The notes beneath the pieces are model-generated. The model ran no database searches. It was given only the letters and a program-made list of their open reading frames with translations, and was not told where the DNA came from. DNA of 21,787 nucleotides from assembly GCA_002396065.1 (NCBI GenBank), contig DGWE01000081.1, forward strand, positions 1 through 21,787, read 5' to 3'. Shown in pieces: positions 1-7,458 of the stretch. Origin of the DNA: Eubacteriaceae bacterium UBA4266 (lineage in GTDB: Bacteria > Bacillota > Clostridia > Eubacteriales > Eubacteriaceae). Each line of letters begins with the position of its first letter. The first letter of the stretch is position 1. A program made the position numbers and the translations under genes.

Positions 1-122
1 GCTTCAGCTTCCGCGTTTTTTTCGCTGGCTTCAGCCATGGCTTCCGCTGCCTTCGGCTGTTCCTTCACTTCTTCTGTATGACTTTGTAACATTGATTTTA
101 ATTTGCTTGTCTTTCTGGCCAT
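1..122 (-). CDS. Small ParA-partner candidate, 5' part only
   Basis: An open frame starts at ATG 122 and runs off the window after 40 codons. The ATG lies 3 bp beyond the parA stop and has a purine-rich ribosome site (AAAGGGGGA) inside the parA 3' end, so the two genes are almost certainly co-translated. The visible part begins with a short basic segment (MARKTSKLKSML) and then becomes rich in Ala, Glu and Lys, probably helical or disordered. It does not look like the start of Spo0J/ParB. In ParA systems the partner often carries a basic N-terminal peptide that stimulates the ATPase, and this start fits that, but this is inference from position and composition. I do not recognise the family. 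It could be a McdB-like or ParB-like adaptor, or an unrelated small protein. Confidence 0.6.
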   Translation of the reverse strand, partial: MARKTSKLKSMLQSHTEEVKEQPKAAEAMAEASEKNAEAE

Positions 123-125
123 GAT

Positions 126-896
126 TTAAAATCCCCCTTTGGCTTTAATCTCATCGTACAGCGCCTGGTAATCCTGCGCGCCGTTCGCTTTGGGCTTGTA
201 CTCGAAAATCGACTGCTTGAACACCGGCGATTCCACCAGCGCCACATTTTTCCGAATGGTGTGCCGCATGAATTTGTCGCCGAAGGCGTTTTCCAGATTT
301 TCGTACTGAAGCTGGTTGATGTTGTTACGCTTGTCGTGCATCGTCGCGAAAATGATTGAAATCTCCTTCTCGACCCCGAGGGAGTCGTTGACGTACTGGA
401 GCGTCTCCTGCAGCAGGTGAACCCCGTCCACCGCGTAGTACTCGGTCTGCACCGGAATGAAGATCTTGTCCGTCATCACCAGCGCATTGGTGGTCACCAC
501 CGAGAAGGACGGCGAACAGTCGATGATGCAGTAGGCATAGTCGTCCGCGATTTCCTTAAGGCGCCGCTTCAGAATAAATTCGCGGCCGACCATCCCCGAC
601 AGCCGCGGGTCGATCGTCGCCATCAAAAGGCTCGACGGGATGATATCGACATTATCTCTCAAGTGGAAGAGCGTGTCCGCAAGGGGTCTGTCTCCAGTCA
701 TCAGGTGATAGATGCACGGCCGGTCGTAATCCGGCTCCATCAGAGAGGTCGTCAGATTCGCCTGCATATCGCAGTCGACCAACAGCAGCTTCTGATGCTT
801 TTTGGCCAAATCCTTTGCGAGGAGATAGCCCAGATTGATCGCGGACGTGGTCTTGCCGCAGCCCCCCTTTAAATTAAAAAAACTGATTACCTTCAA
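126..896 (-). CDS. parA: ParA/Soj-family partition or positioning ATPase
   Basis: The 256-residue product is a complete ParA/MinD-superfamily ATPase without an N-terminal HTH, the usual Soj/McdA size. The deviant Walker A motif KGGCGKTT spans residues 10-17, with signature lysine K10 and P-loop lysine K15. The Walker A' motif is VDCDMQAN near residues 40-47 and Walker B is near YCIIDCSPS. A basic C-terminal region could bind DNA non-specifically. Such ATPases form nucleotide-dependent gradients on the nucleoid and move plasmids, chromosomes or protein cargo. The start is TTG at 896, preceded by AAAGGAGG; an in-frame TGA two codons upstream rules out a longer protein. It follows the Pdu terminator, so it should be its own transcript. 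The neighbours are not those of a chromosomal soj-spo0J locus. A role in placing microcompartments is suggested by position only; a mobile-element partition gene is the alternative. Confidence 0.9.
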   Translation of the reverse strand: MKVISFFNLKGGCGKTTSAINLGYLLAKDLAKKHQKLLLVDCDMQANLTTSLMEPDYDRPCIYHLMTGDRPLADTLFHLRDNVDIIPSSLLMATIDPRLSGMVGREFILKRRLKEIADDYAYCIIDCSPSFSVVTTNALVMTDKIFIPVQTEYYAVDGVHLLQETLQYVNDSLGVEKEISIIFATMHDKRNNINQLQYENLENAFGDKFMRHTIRKNVALVESPVFKQSIFEYKPKANGAQDYQALYDEIKAKGGF

Positions 897-906
897 CCTT
901 CAGGCG

Positions 907-914
907 CCTCCTTT
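907..914 (-). promoter_or_regulatory. Ribosome binding site of parA
   Basis: On the minus strand this reads AAAGGAGG, 10 nt before a TTG codon. Because an in-frame stop lies just upstream of the TTG and no ATG or GTG is available before the Walker A motif, this site fixes the unusual TTG start of parA. Confidence 0.7.
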
Positions 915-920
915 CCCGCG

Positions 921-969
921 TTGTGTCATCTGTTAAACCTTTAGATGAAATGCTTAACACATGGCACAA
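921..969. repeat. Long inverted repeat upstream of parA (operator or parS-like candidate)
   Basis: The arms at 921-936 (TTGTGTCATCTGTTAA) and 954-969 are inverted copies of each other matching at 14 of 16 positions, separated by 17 bp. The element lies between the terminator of the Pdu operon and parA. ParA operons are commonly autoregulated at, or segregate through, inverted repeats near their promoter, so this is a reasonable operator or centromere candidate. It does not match the Bacillus parS palindrome closely. No good -35/-10 pair was recognised, though the element would lie where the parA promoter should be. Confidence 0.6.
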
Positions 970-970
970 A

Positions 971-1002
971 TAAAAGCTCCGAAGGGCTTACGCCCTCCAG
1001 AG
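971..1002 (-). terminator. Intrinsic terminator ending the pdu operon
   Basis: In the minus-strand RNA an 11-bp stem (arms at 992-1002 and 977-987, two G-U wobbles) closes a four-base loop and is followed by CUUUUAUUUG. It starts 26 bp after the pduT stop, so it should end the Pdu transcript and separate it from parA. Confidence 0.85.
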
Positions 1003-1028
1003 TTTCCATAGATCCGTTTGGCTCAAAA

Positions 1029-1577
1029 TTAGAGAATCAGCTTGCGCACATCCTGATGCGGAGAGGCAATGACTGAGGTGCTCGTGATGACGCCGTATTC
1101 GCGCATGGCATTTTCAGCTGCTTTAACGGCCTGTTTTACAGGAGAGACTTCGCCGGTCATGATGACAAAGGCTTTCCCGCCGAGTCCGCGAGCCATTCTA
1201 ACTTCAACCAATGTAATATTTGCCGCTTTCACTGCGGTATCCGCCACAACAATCGATGAAATGGCGTTGATCGTTTCGATAATCCCAATCGACTGAACGT
1301 TGTCGACATCGACGTTGGCCATCAATGCTGGGAAAACAGCCTGATGAATATTTGGAATCACGTGTGATTCGATGACGAACATTCCCCCGACAACTTCACC
1401 ATTCTTGACAGAAGATCTTACCGCTCCTACATCGCCAGAAATGATGGTGATATATTTACCAGGACAAATCGGTGTCGCTGTCACCAACTCAACATTTCCG
1501 GATTTGAGCATTTGGTCAGTGGATTCGATACCGATAGGGATGCTTTTAAATTCGATAAATCCTATTGCGTTTTTCAA
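1029..1577 (-). CDS. pduT: Microcompartment shell protein PduT (BMC-T, Fe-S pore)
   Basis: The product has 182 residues made of two tandem BMC domains (about 3-85 and 95-180), which form pseudo-hexameric trimers in the shell. Cys38 sits in the sequence TPICPGKY, the same position and context as the cysteine that binds a [4Fe-4S] cluster at the trimer pore of Salmonella PduT. PduT is thought to pass electrons across the shell together with PduS, whose gene is next upstream. The start is TTG at 1577: an in-frame TAA lies a few codons upstream, and MKNAIGF aligns with the known PduT N-terminus. The ribosome site is weak. The gene is last in the operon, 39 bp after pduS. Confidence 0.93.
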   Translation of the reverse strand: MKNAIGFIEFKSIPIGIESTDQMLKSGNVELVTATPICPGKYITIISGDVGAVRSSVKNGEVVGGMFVIESHVIPNIHQAVFPALMANVDVDNVQSIGIIETINAISSIVVADTAVKAANITLVEVRMARGLGGKAFVIMTGEVSPVKQAVKAAENAMREYGVITSTSVIASPHQDVRKLIL

Positions 1578-1616
1578 ATTTCCACTCTTTCTTTATGCAT
1601 CGTTCAACGCAGATTC

Positions 1617-2936
1617 TCACGCCTTGACGGTGACCACACCGTTTTCGACCGATGTGACTTTGCCATCAATACTTGAGAAAATACGTGCACTCAAAGCCCC
1701 TTCCGGAATTTCTCCGACCAGCTGACCCCGTTTGACTTCATCGCCGACGGCGACGACCGGTGTTGCCGGTGCTCCAATGTGTTGAGACATCTGGAGATGG
1801 ACTTCTTTAAACTGCTTCTTGCACGGTTCCATCGGCGCGTCTTTGTCAAATTCGTCCAGACCTAAACGCTTGGTCAGGCGGTGAACATTGAAACGACGGT
1901 CTTCGATGAACGGGTTGGCCGATTTCGGCTGTTCGTGATGCGGGTTTTTGATCCCGTTTTTCTTCAATTCCCCTTTGAGGAATTCGTTGACCTTCCAAGG
2001 CTGGAGGTCCATCACGCACGCATACTGGCAGAGGCCGCAGTCGCAGCACAGGTAGGCGTTCGTCGGCAGGGCGACGTTGTCGCAGGTCGACGCGTAAGCC
2101 GCAATGCGCATCATCTTATGCGGTTCCAGATGGTGGCCGAGATTGTGTCTCGGGCAGACTTCCGTACACAGGCTGCACTGCATGCAGTAATTCGCAGCCA
2201 GCTTCAACGAGCGCTCTAAGCTTCTCGTTTTCGAGTGGATCAGGTAGTGATCTTTCGGCAAGACGATGAGGCCCTTCGTTCCCTTCGTGATGTACGAATC
2301 TTCGGAAACGATTTTCCCCATCATCGGGCCCCCATTGATGATCACATAATCACTGATGGTTGGGCCGCCGGCCAGGGCCAGCGCTTCTTTTACCGTGATC
2401 CCCAATGGCACTTTTGTCGTAATGCGGCGTTTGACGTTCCCGGTAACCGTCAGGTATTTGTCGATAACCGGTTTGTCTTCGGTCACACAGTCGTGAAGGT
2501 TGAGTAAGGTTTCAACGTTCATAACCAATGCGCCGACCGCCAGCGGAATACCGCCTTCTGGAACAATCTTGCCGGTGCATTCGTAGACGAGAGTCTGTTC
2601 GTCGCCAGCCGGGTAGAAATTGTTCATGATGTGCAGTTTCAGCTTTGGATATTTCGGCAAAAGTGAATTGAGTTTATTGATCGCCGGCACGTATTTTTTC
2701 TTCAGGCCGATAATGCCTTCTTTTGCTTTCGTGTGTTCGACGACCATATTGAGAGCTTCCAGTAAATCGGAAGCTCTCAGGTCCATTAATTGTTGATCGA
2801 CTCGAAGCAGAGGTTCGCATTCAGCACCGTTGACAATAACGACATCAGCCGTCGCATCGATTTTGACGTGGGTCGGGAAAGTGGCCCCGCCAGCACCGAC
2901 AATGCCAGCGCTTTTTACTTTGTCAACCAAGCTCAT
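1617..2936 (-). CDS. pduS: PduS, RnfC-like flavin/Fe-S protein (cobalamin reductase)
   Basis: The 439-residue product resembles RnfC/NuoF-type electron carriers. A glycine-rich N-terminus (GAGGATFPTHVK) and an SLBB-like middle region are followed by two ferredoxin-type 4Fe-4S motifs with cysteines at 251/254/257/261 and 297/300/303/307, and a C-terminal barrel-sandwich domain. In Salmonella PduS binds FMN and two [4Fe-4S] clusters and reduces cobalamin so that PduO can adenosylate it; it also interacts with PduT. The start is ATG at 2936, with AGGAG 8 nt upstream. A TTG two codons earlier would place the ribosome site too close. It lies 17 bp after pduP. Confidence 0.93.
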   Translation of the reverse strand: MSLVDKVKSAGIVGAGGATFPTHVKIDATADVVIVNGAECEPLLRVDQQLMDLRASDLLEALNMVVEHTKAKEGIIGLKKKYVPAINKLNSLLPKYPKLKLHIMNNFYPAGDEQTLVYECTGKIVPEGGIPLAVGALVMNVETLLNLHDCVTEDKPVIDKYLTVTGNVKRRITTKVPLGITVKEALALAGGPTISDYVIINGGPMMGKIVSEDSYITKGTKGLIVLPKDHYLIHSKTRSLERSLKLAANYCMQCSLCTEVCPRHNLGHHLEPHKMMRIAAYASTCDNVALPTNAYLCCDCGLCQYACVMDLQPWKVNEFLKGELKKNGIKNPHHEQPKSANPFIEDRRFNVHRLTKRLGLDEFDKDAPMEPCKKQFKEVHLQMSQHIGAPATPVVAVGDEVKRGQLVGEIPEGALSARIFSSIDGKVTSVENGVVTVKA

Positions 2937-2953
2937 ATGCAACTCTCCTCTGA

Positions 2954-4369
2954 TTATTTAATGTTGAAGGCGTCGCAGAGTACGCATCTTCTTCTTCTTG
3001 CGAAGGTCTTTGCTGAGGTCAAGCCTTCACCGGTCGGGCCAGCGATGGTAAAGGTCGGATAGCCTTCGCCGCCAGCGCCCAGTCCTGCGTAGGAAGGACC
3101 GTTCTTGACAAAGATCGTGGAAGCGATCTTCTTGGACATCTTAGACAGCGCGTCGACGTTCTTGGAGTGCATCGTCGCAGTGTGGCGGTTGCCGTGTTCC
3201 AATTCGCAGGCCAGATCGATCCCTTCGTCGACGTTGTCGACGCGGACGATCCCGAGGATTGGCATCATTAATTCGATCTGTACCAATGGATGGTCAGCCG
3301 GCAGTTCGCCGATTAAGACTCTGGTGTCTTCCGGTACGTCGATGCCAGCAGCCTTAGCGATGTATTTCGCGTCTTTCCCGACATAGTCACGGGAGACACG
3401 GCCGTCTGGTGCGACCATCGCAGCCAAATCGTCGAGCACCTTGCGGTCCTTGATTTCGAAAGCGCCGTTCTTCTTCATGTTGAAGATCAGGTAATCAGCA
3501 ACCTGGTCGACGACGACAACTTCTTTTTCAGCGATACACGGCAGGTTGTTGTCGAAGGTGCAGCCATCGATGATATCTTTTGCTGCTTTTTCGATGTCAG
3601 CCGTTTCGTCGACGAGTGCCGGTGGGTTCCCAGGGCCAGCGCCGATGGCTTTCTTGCCGCTTGACAGAACCGCGTGAACAACGCCAGGGCCGCCTGTTGC
3701 GCAGAGGAGTCTGACATCAGGATGGTGCATCATGACATTAGCGGATTCCATTGTCGGGTGTTCGGTGGACACGACCAGGTTAGCCGGGCCGCCTGCTGCT
3801 TCGATGGCCTGGTTGACCAGTCTGACGCAGTAGAGTGAAGTCTGGAGTGCGCCTGGGTGCGGAGCGAATACGATCGCGTTCCCAGCAGCTAACATACTGA
3901 TCGAGTTGTTGACGATGGTTTCATTCGGGTTGGTTGACGGGCAGATCGCACCGATGACACCGAATGGCGAGAGTTCAAGTAAGGTTAAGCCTTCATCGCC
4001 TGTCCAGCAGTTCGCCTGGAGATCTTCCATCCCAGGTGTCTTTTCTGCACAGAGATAAGCCTTGGTCAGTTTATCTTCGACATTGCCCATGCCTGTTTCT
4101 TCAACGGCCATGTTGACGATGGTTTCGACGGTTTCCTTTTTCGTAAAGGTTTTGCGAATTTCATCAATAATTTTGTAGCGCAGTGACAATGGGCGCATCT
4201 TGTAGTCGTTCCACGCGGCCTGAGCTGCTGCGATGGCATCTTCCATATCTTCGAAGATCCCGTCTTTGCCCTTGGCACCTTGTGGAGCTGGTGCAACGCC
4301 GTTAGCTTCGTCAATGGATGACATCACTCTTTTAACGATTGCTTCAATACCAGCTGTATCTATATTCAT
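2954..4369 (-). CDS. pduP: CoA-acylating propionaldehyde dehydrogenase PduP
   Basis: The 471-residue product belongs to the PduP/EutE aldehyde dehydrogenases and turns propionaldehyde, NAD+ and CoA into propionyl-CoA. The catalytic cysteine is Cys278 in FDNNLPC. Residues 1-20 (MNIDTAGIEAIVKRVMSSID) form an amphipathic helix typical of microcompartment encapsulation peptides, followed by an Ala/Pro/Gly linker and the catalytic core from about residue 40. The C-terminus RRRRCVLCDAFNIK is typical of the family. The length is normal. The ATG start is preceded by AGGAGG. A second, shorter enzyme of this family is encoded at 18660-19955. Confidence 0.96.
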   Translation of the reverse strand: MNIDTAGIEAIVKRVMSSIDEANGVAPAPQGAKGKDGIFEDMEDAIAAAQAAWNDYKMRPLSLRYKIIDEIRKTFTKKETVETIVNMAVEETGMGNVEDKLTKAYLCAEKTPGMEDLQANCWTGDEGLTLLELSPFGVIGAICPSTNPNETIVNNSISMLAAGNAIVFAPHPGALQTSLYCVRLVNQAIEAAGGPANLVVSTEHPTMESANVMMHHPDVRLLCATGGPGVVHAVLSSGKKAIGAGPGNPPALVDETADIEKAAKDIIDGCTFDNNLPCIAEKEVVVVDQVADYLIFNMKKNGAFEIKDRKVLDDLAAMVAPDGRVSRDYVGKDAKYIAKAAGIDVPEDTRVLIGELPADHPLVQIELMMPILGIVRVDNVDEGIDLACELEHGNRHTATMHSKNVDALSKMSKKIASTIFVKNGPSYAGLGAGGEGYPTFTIAGPTGEGLTSAKTFARRRRCVLCDAFNIK

Positions 4370-4402
4370 ACTGCCTTCCTCCTAAAATTAATCAATCTAA
4401 AA

Positions 4403-5410
4403 TTAATCATTTTGTTCAATGACCGCAAGGCCTGCTTTGGCAATGGCCATGTCTTCGTCGGCGGTGCCGCCGCTGACGCCGATGGCGCCAATCTGCTTGC
4501 CGTCGACGATTAACGGATACCCTCCGCCAAAGGTCACGATGCGGTTATTATTTGTGAACTGAATTCCGAATAAAGGGCTGCCTTCCTTCGCCAGATCCTG
4601 CACATCCTCGGTCGGGCATTTCAGCGCATTTGCGGTGAACGCCTTGTTCTGAGAAATGTCGATACTCGCGATCAGCGAATCCTTCATCCGTTCGTAATAA
4701 GCTAAATTTCCGCCACGGTCGACTGCTGAGAAGACGATGGGTACGCCGAGTTCCCGGGCCTTGACCCGTGAGCCGGCAGCTGCGCGCTTCGCGAGCACCA
4801 GCAGCAATTCGTTGTCGTCTTCAGACGTTTCAACCGGACCCTTTGCTTGTTGTTGATCCTTCATACCTTTTTCCGCTACATCCCGGATATCCTGTTCAAA
4901 TTCTTCAACCCGTGCCAGTGTAAACAGCAGGTCTGACAGGCGGTTGACGTATTTGACGACTTCCGGTCTGAGTTCCGGGTCCTGCGCTTCGTAAGACACG
5001 ATCCGTCTTTCTCCCCTTCGGACGACGGCGCGCGCAGTGTGCAGAGCTGAAGATGCGGGATTTCTGCCTGGGATCACAAACTTGGTCTGTTTGCCGACAA
5101 TCTGTAAATAATGATCGATCTGCTGTTCCATCAAATCAATATCCGATTGTTCGACCCGATCCTTCAGCATTTTTCTGCCGCGGTCATCACTGGCCAGCTC
5201 AGCCTCCAGAATGTAGATTCTTTCTTCAACGTGCAGAAGGATATCTCGAATTTCTTCGTCTTTCGTCAGGGACGCCGCCATGCCGATGAAGGCCTGAGCT
5301 TCGTCCATGGTCCCGTAGGCTTCGATCCGAATGTCGTCTTTCGAGATCCGGCTGCCGCCAAACAGGCCCGTCGTCCCTTTATCCCCTGTGCGGGTGTAGA
5401 CATTAGGCAT
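4403..5410 (-). CDS. pduO: PduO ATP:cob(I)alamin adenosyltransferase with C-terminal HbpS/GlcG-like domain
   Basis: The 335-residue product has the full PduO architecture. Residues 1 to about 190 are the adenosyltransferase, with the ATP-binding N-terminus TRTGDKGTTGLFGG, the segment HTARAVVRRGER and the later YVNRLSDLLF. Residues from about 195 form the GlcG/HbpS/PduO-C domain, which binds heme in some homologues. The enzyme makes adenosylcobalamin, the cofactor of PduCDE. The gene lies 14 bp after pduN and 33 bp before pduP. Confidence 0.95.
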   Translation of the reverse strand: MPNVYTRTGDKGTTGLFGGSRISKDDIRIEAYGTMDEAQAFIGMAASLTKDEEIRDILLHVEERIYILEAELASDDRGRKMLKDRVEQSDIDLMEQQIDHYLQIVGKQTKFVIPGRNPASSALHTARAVVRRGERRIVSYEAQDPELRPEVVKYVNRLSDLLFTLARVEEFEQDIRDVAEKGMKDQQQAKGPVETSEDDNELLLVLAKRAAAGSRVKARELGVPIVFSAVDRGGNLAYYERMKDSLIASIDISQNKAFTANALKCPTEDVQDLAKEGSPLFGIQFTNNNRIVTFGGGYPLIVDGKQIGAIGVSGGTADEDMAIAKAGLAVIEQND

Positions 5411-5424
5411 TCTGTTCTCCTCTG

Positions 5425-5727
5425 CTATAGTGTTTTCTTAACCTCCGGTGCCGATGTTTGAATTTCATCGACGATCCCGACGATTGTCATGTCCACAGGT
5501 GTTGTCTTGTCGCCGTAAACGAAACGGGCGGTACTCCCGCTCGTGATGATCACGGTTTCGCCGATCCCGGCGCCGACAGTGTCAACTGCGACGGATGTCG
5601 ACGAGCTCGAATATTTTTCGAATTCGCCCTTTTCGTCGATTTTCTTGACGATCATCAACTTACATCCCATCAGATGTGGATCCTTTTGGGTAGAGACGAT
5701 GGTGCCAACTACTTTTGCAAGCCGCAT
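5425..5727 (-). CDS. pduN: Microcompartment vertex protein PduN (EutN/CcmL family)
   Basis: The roughly 100-residue product is a pentameric vertex protein. It starts MRLAKVVGTIVSTQK and has the family pattern of a GCKLMIVK strand, a glycine-rich VGAGIGETVIITSGS segment and IVGIVDEI near the end. It caps the corners of the shell. I place the start at ATG 5727, five bases after AGGTGA; an in-frame GTG at 5736 directly follows the upstream stop codon and would add three residues. Confidence 0.92.
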   Translation of the reverse strand: MRLAKVVGTIVSTQKDPHLMGCKLMIVKKIDEKGEFEKYSSSSTSVAVDTVGAGIGETVIITSGSTARFVYGDKTTPVDMTIVGIVDEIQTSAPEVKKTL

Positions 5728-5736
5728 ACCATTCAC

Positions 5737-6570
5737 CTACTCTCTAACTAATTTCATACCATATTCTTCAGCCGCTTCAGCAGCGAACGCGGTAATGATC
5801 GCGTCTTTTCTGACTTTAACGACTTTCTGTCCTTTGCGGGGCATTAAATCCTTCCGACTGACGATATGGGAAACAATGACGTCACCTTCCGCAGGTGCAG
5901 CTGCCGGTGCGGCAGGTGCTGCTGCCTTTGGTGCAGCCGCTGCGGGCGATTCACTTTCGCTGACTGGCTTTTCAGCACAGACTTCGTACAGATCAGCCGC
6001 CGCACACAGCGTCCAGCCGAATGTGCCGAGAGTGGCCAGATTGTCGCGAAGCACCTTACGGTACCCGGCTGGGACCTTGCCCATCCCGAGCTTAGCGCGG
6101 ACTTCGTCGTCGGGGTCTGCCCCGTCGATCGCGCTGATAAAGTGCTTGCCGGACATAATGGCCTGGCTGATCGTGGTCAATACAGGTGTGTCCGCAATGC
6201 CGTGGGCAATTTTTGCTGCCGTGTTGATGGTCAGCGTCGGCAGAATGATTTCATCGGCCGTCTTCACAAATTCCTTGAGTTCGGCCGCGTTGTCATTCGT
6301 ATAAACCTGATCGACATCTAAAGTCTTCTTTATTTTTTCAAGATCAAGGACTTGTTTCGAACTGTCCGTCACTAAGACTTTAAGCTGCCATCCATCTTTG
6401 CGAAGCTTTTCCATTGCCTTCAGGCCGTTGGTGTAGCCAATCGCGGCACCTGTAAAGCAAACCAATGCGGTTTTCGGTTGATTGTTTAACCGTTTGATGA
6501 CTTCATCGATGATCCGCTGAACCAGAAGATCAAACACTTCTTTATTGTTCACCAAATCCTTTAAGTCCAA
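5737..6570 (-). CDS. pduM: PduM-like assembly protein with flavoprotein-like central domain
   Basis: The 277-residue product sits in the pduM position before pduN. An amphipathic N-terminal helix (about 8-28) is followed by an alpha/beta region (about 33-200) that looks like the HFCD/flavoprotein fold (LVCFTGAAIGYTNG, then VLVTDSS). An Ala/Pro-rich linker (about 205-228) leads to a 45-residue C-terminal module with KVVKVRKDAIITAFAAEAA. The N-terminal helix and C-terminal module resemble those of enteric PduM as I recall it (about 160 residues), which is required for proper microcompartment assembly. The flavin-like region makes this protein much longer. No flavin-binding residue can be assigned with certainty. 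The start is TTG 6570; an in-frame TAG lies upstream. PduM identity is a moderate-confidence inference. Confidence 0.65.
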   Translation of the reverse strand: MDLKDLVNNKEVFDLLVQRIIDEVIKRLNNQPKTALVCFTGAAIGYTNGLKAMEKLRKDGWQLKVLVTDSSKQVLDLEKIKKTLDVDQVYTNDNAAELKEFVKTADEIILPTLTINTAAKIAHGIADTPVLTTISQAIMSGKHFISAIDGADPDDEVRAKLGMGKVPAGYRKVLRDNLATLGTFGWTLCAAADLYEVCAEKPVSESESPAAAAPKAAAPAAPAAAPAEGDVIVSHIVSRKDLMPRKGQKVVKVRKDAIITAFAAEAAEEYGMKLVRE

Positions 6571-6616
6571 TTGATCACCACATTTCTAATTCATTAAAAC
6601 TTCAATTCTATACGCC

Positions 6617-7441
6617 TCAGACCTTGCAGTTGAACGCAATGCCCAATGGCGTGACCAGTAAGGGTTCTACAGGTTTGACGGTTTTGATGCCGATTTCCCG
6701 TTCGAAGACGCTTTCGAATTTTTTGAATTCGCAAGCCCCGCCGACGACGTAAATCGTGTCGACATTGTAGCCGTCGATGTAGCGCCGGACGATTTCAGCC
6801 ATTTTTTCGACCGTGGGCTTGATCAGCGGGAAGATTTTGCTTTCATCGTCATGGATTTTCATATCTTCCGCTTCATCAAAACTGATGTGGTAGGCCCCGG
6901 CGATGACTAGACTCATGTGGGTCCCGCCTGTCGGCTCATCCGCGGTGAATACAACTTTTCCATGATCCAGAATAGAAATCCCTGTCGTTCCGCCGCCGAC
7001 GTCCACTACCGCGCCGTTTTCGATGCCGAGCACCGTAGCGGCCGCTGTCGGTTCGTCGAGCACGTTGGTCACGTTGAAATCACAGGACTCTACAACATTG
7101 GCAATGATTTTGGTATTGCCTTCGATGATTCCCGGAGGAATGGCCGTCGCTGCCGGCGCATTGCTCAGATCCACACCAATCCGGTCTTCAAGCTGACGCT
7201 TCAGGTCTTTGACGATGTCGACCGCGCCGATGTAGTCGACGACGATCCCGTCTCGGACGACGTGGGCGCCCTGGGTCGCTCCGGCGACCGGTTTGTTGTT
7301 TTCGTCCACCACAGCCACAACGATATTAGCCGTACCGAGGTCAACGCCAACTTTGAGTCTGCCTTCGTAAGGAGCCACCCGTTTTTGTTTGATCAATTCG
7401 TCAAATGCTAATATGGTATCGTTGCCGCTTTTCCAATCCAT
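6617..7441 (-). CDS. EutJ-like actin/Hsp70-fold ATPase
   Basis: The 274-residue product belongs to the EutJ-type members of the actin/Hsp70 superfamily. It has the first phosphate motif VGVDLGTANIVVAVVD after about 30 residues, the second phosphate motif VVDVGGGTTGIS near the middle, and the adenosine motif YVVGGACEF near the C-terminus. It lacks the substrate-binding domain of DnaK. EutJ is presumed to be a chaperone or reactivase in ethanolamine microcompartment operons. Enteric Pdu operons have no such gene, but it sits here between pduL and pduM with short spacing. Its client is unknown. The N-terminal 30 residues before the ATPase fold may be a targeting or docking segment. Confidence 0.88.
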   Translation of the reverse strand: MDWKSGNDTILAFDELIKQKRVAPYEGRLKVGVDLGTANIVVAVVDENNKPVAGATQGAHVVRDGIVVDYIGAVDIVKDLKRQLEDRIGVDLSNAPAATAIPPGIIEGNTKIIANVVESCDFNVTNVLDEPTAAATVLGIENGAVVDVGGGTTGISILDHGKVVFTADEPTGGTHMSLVIAGAYHISFDEAEDMKIHDDESKIFPLIKPTVEKMAEIVRRYIDGYNVDTIYVVGGACEFKKFESVFEREIGIKTVKPVEPLLVTPLGIAFNCKV

Positions 7442-7458
7442 TAATACGCTACTCCCTG

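Noticed and set aside
126..896. Canonical chromosomal soj gene
   Set aside because: The downstream gene does not start like Spo0J and no gidB, rnpA or other origin-region neighbours are present.
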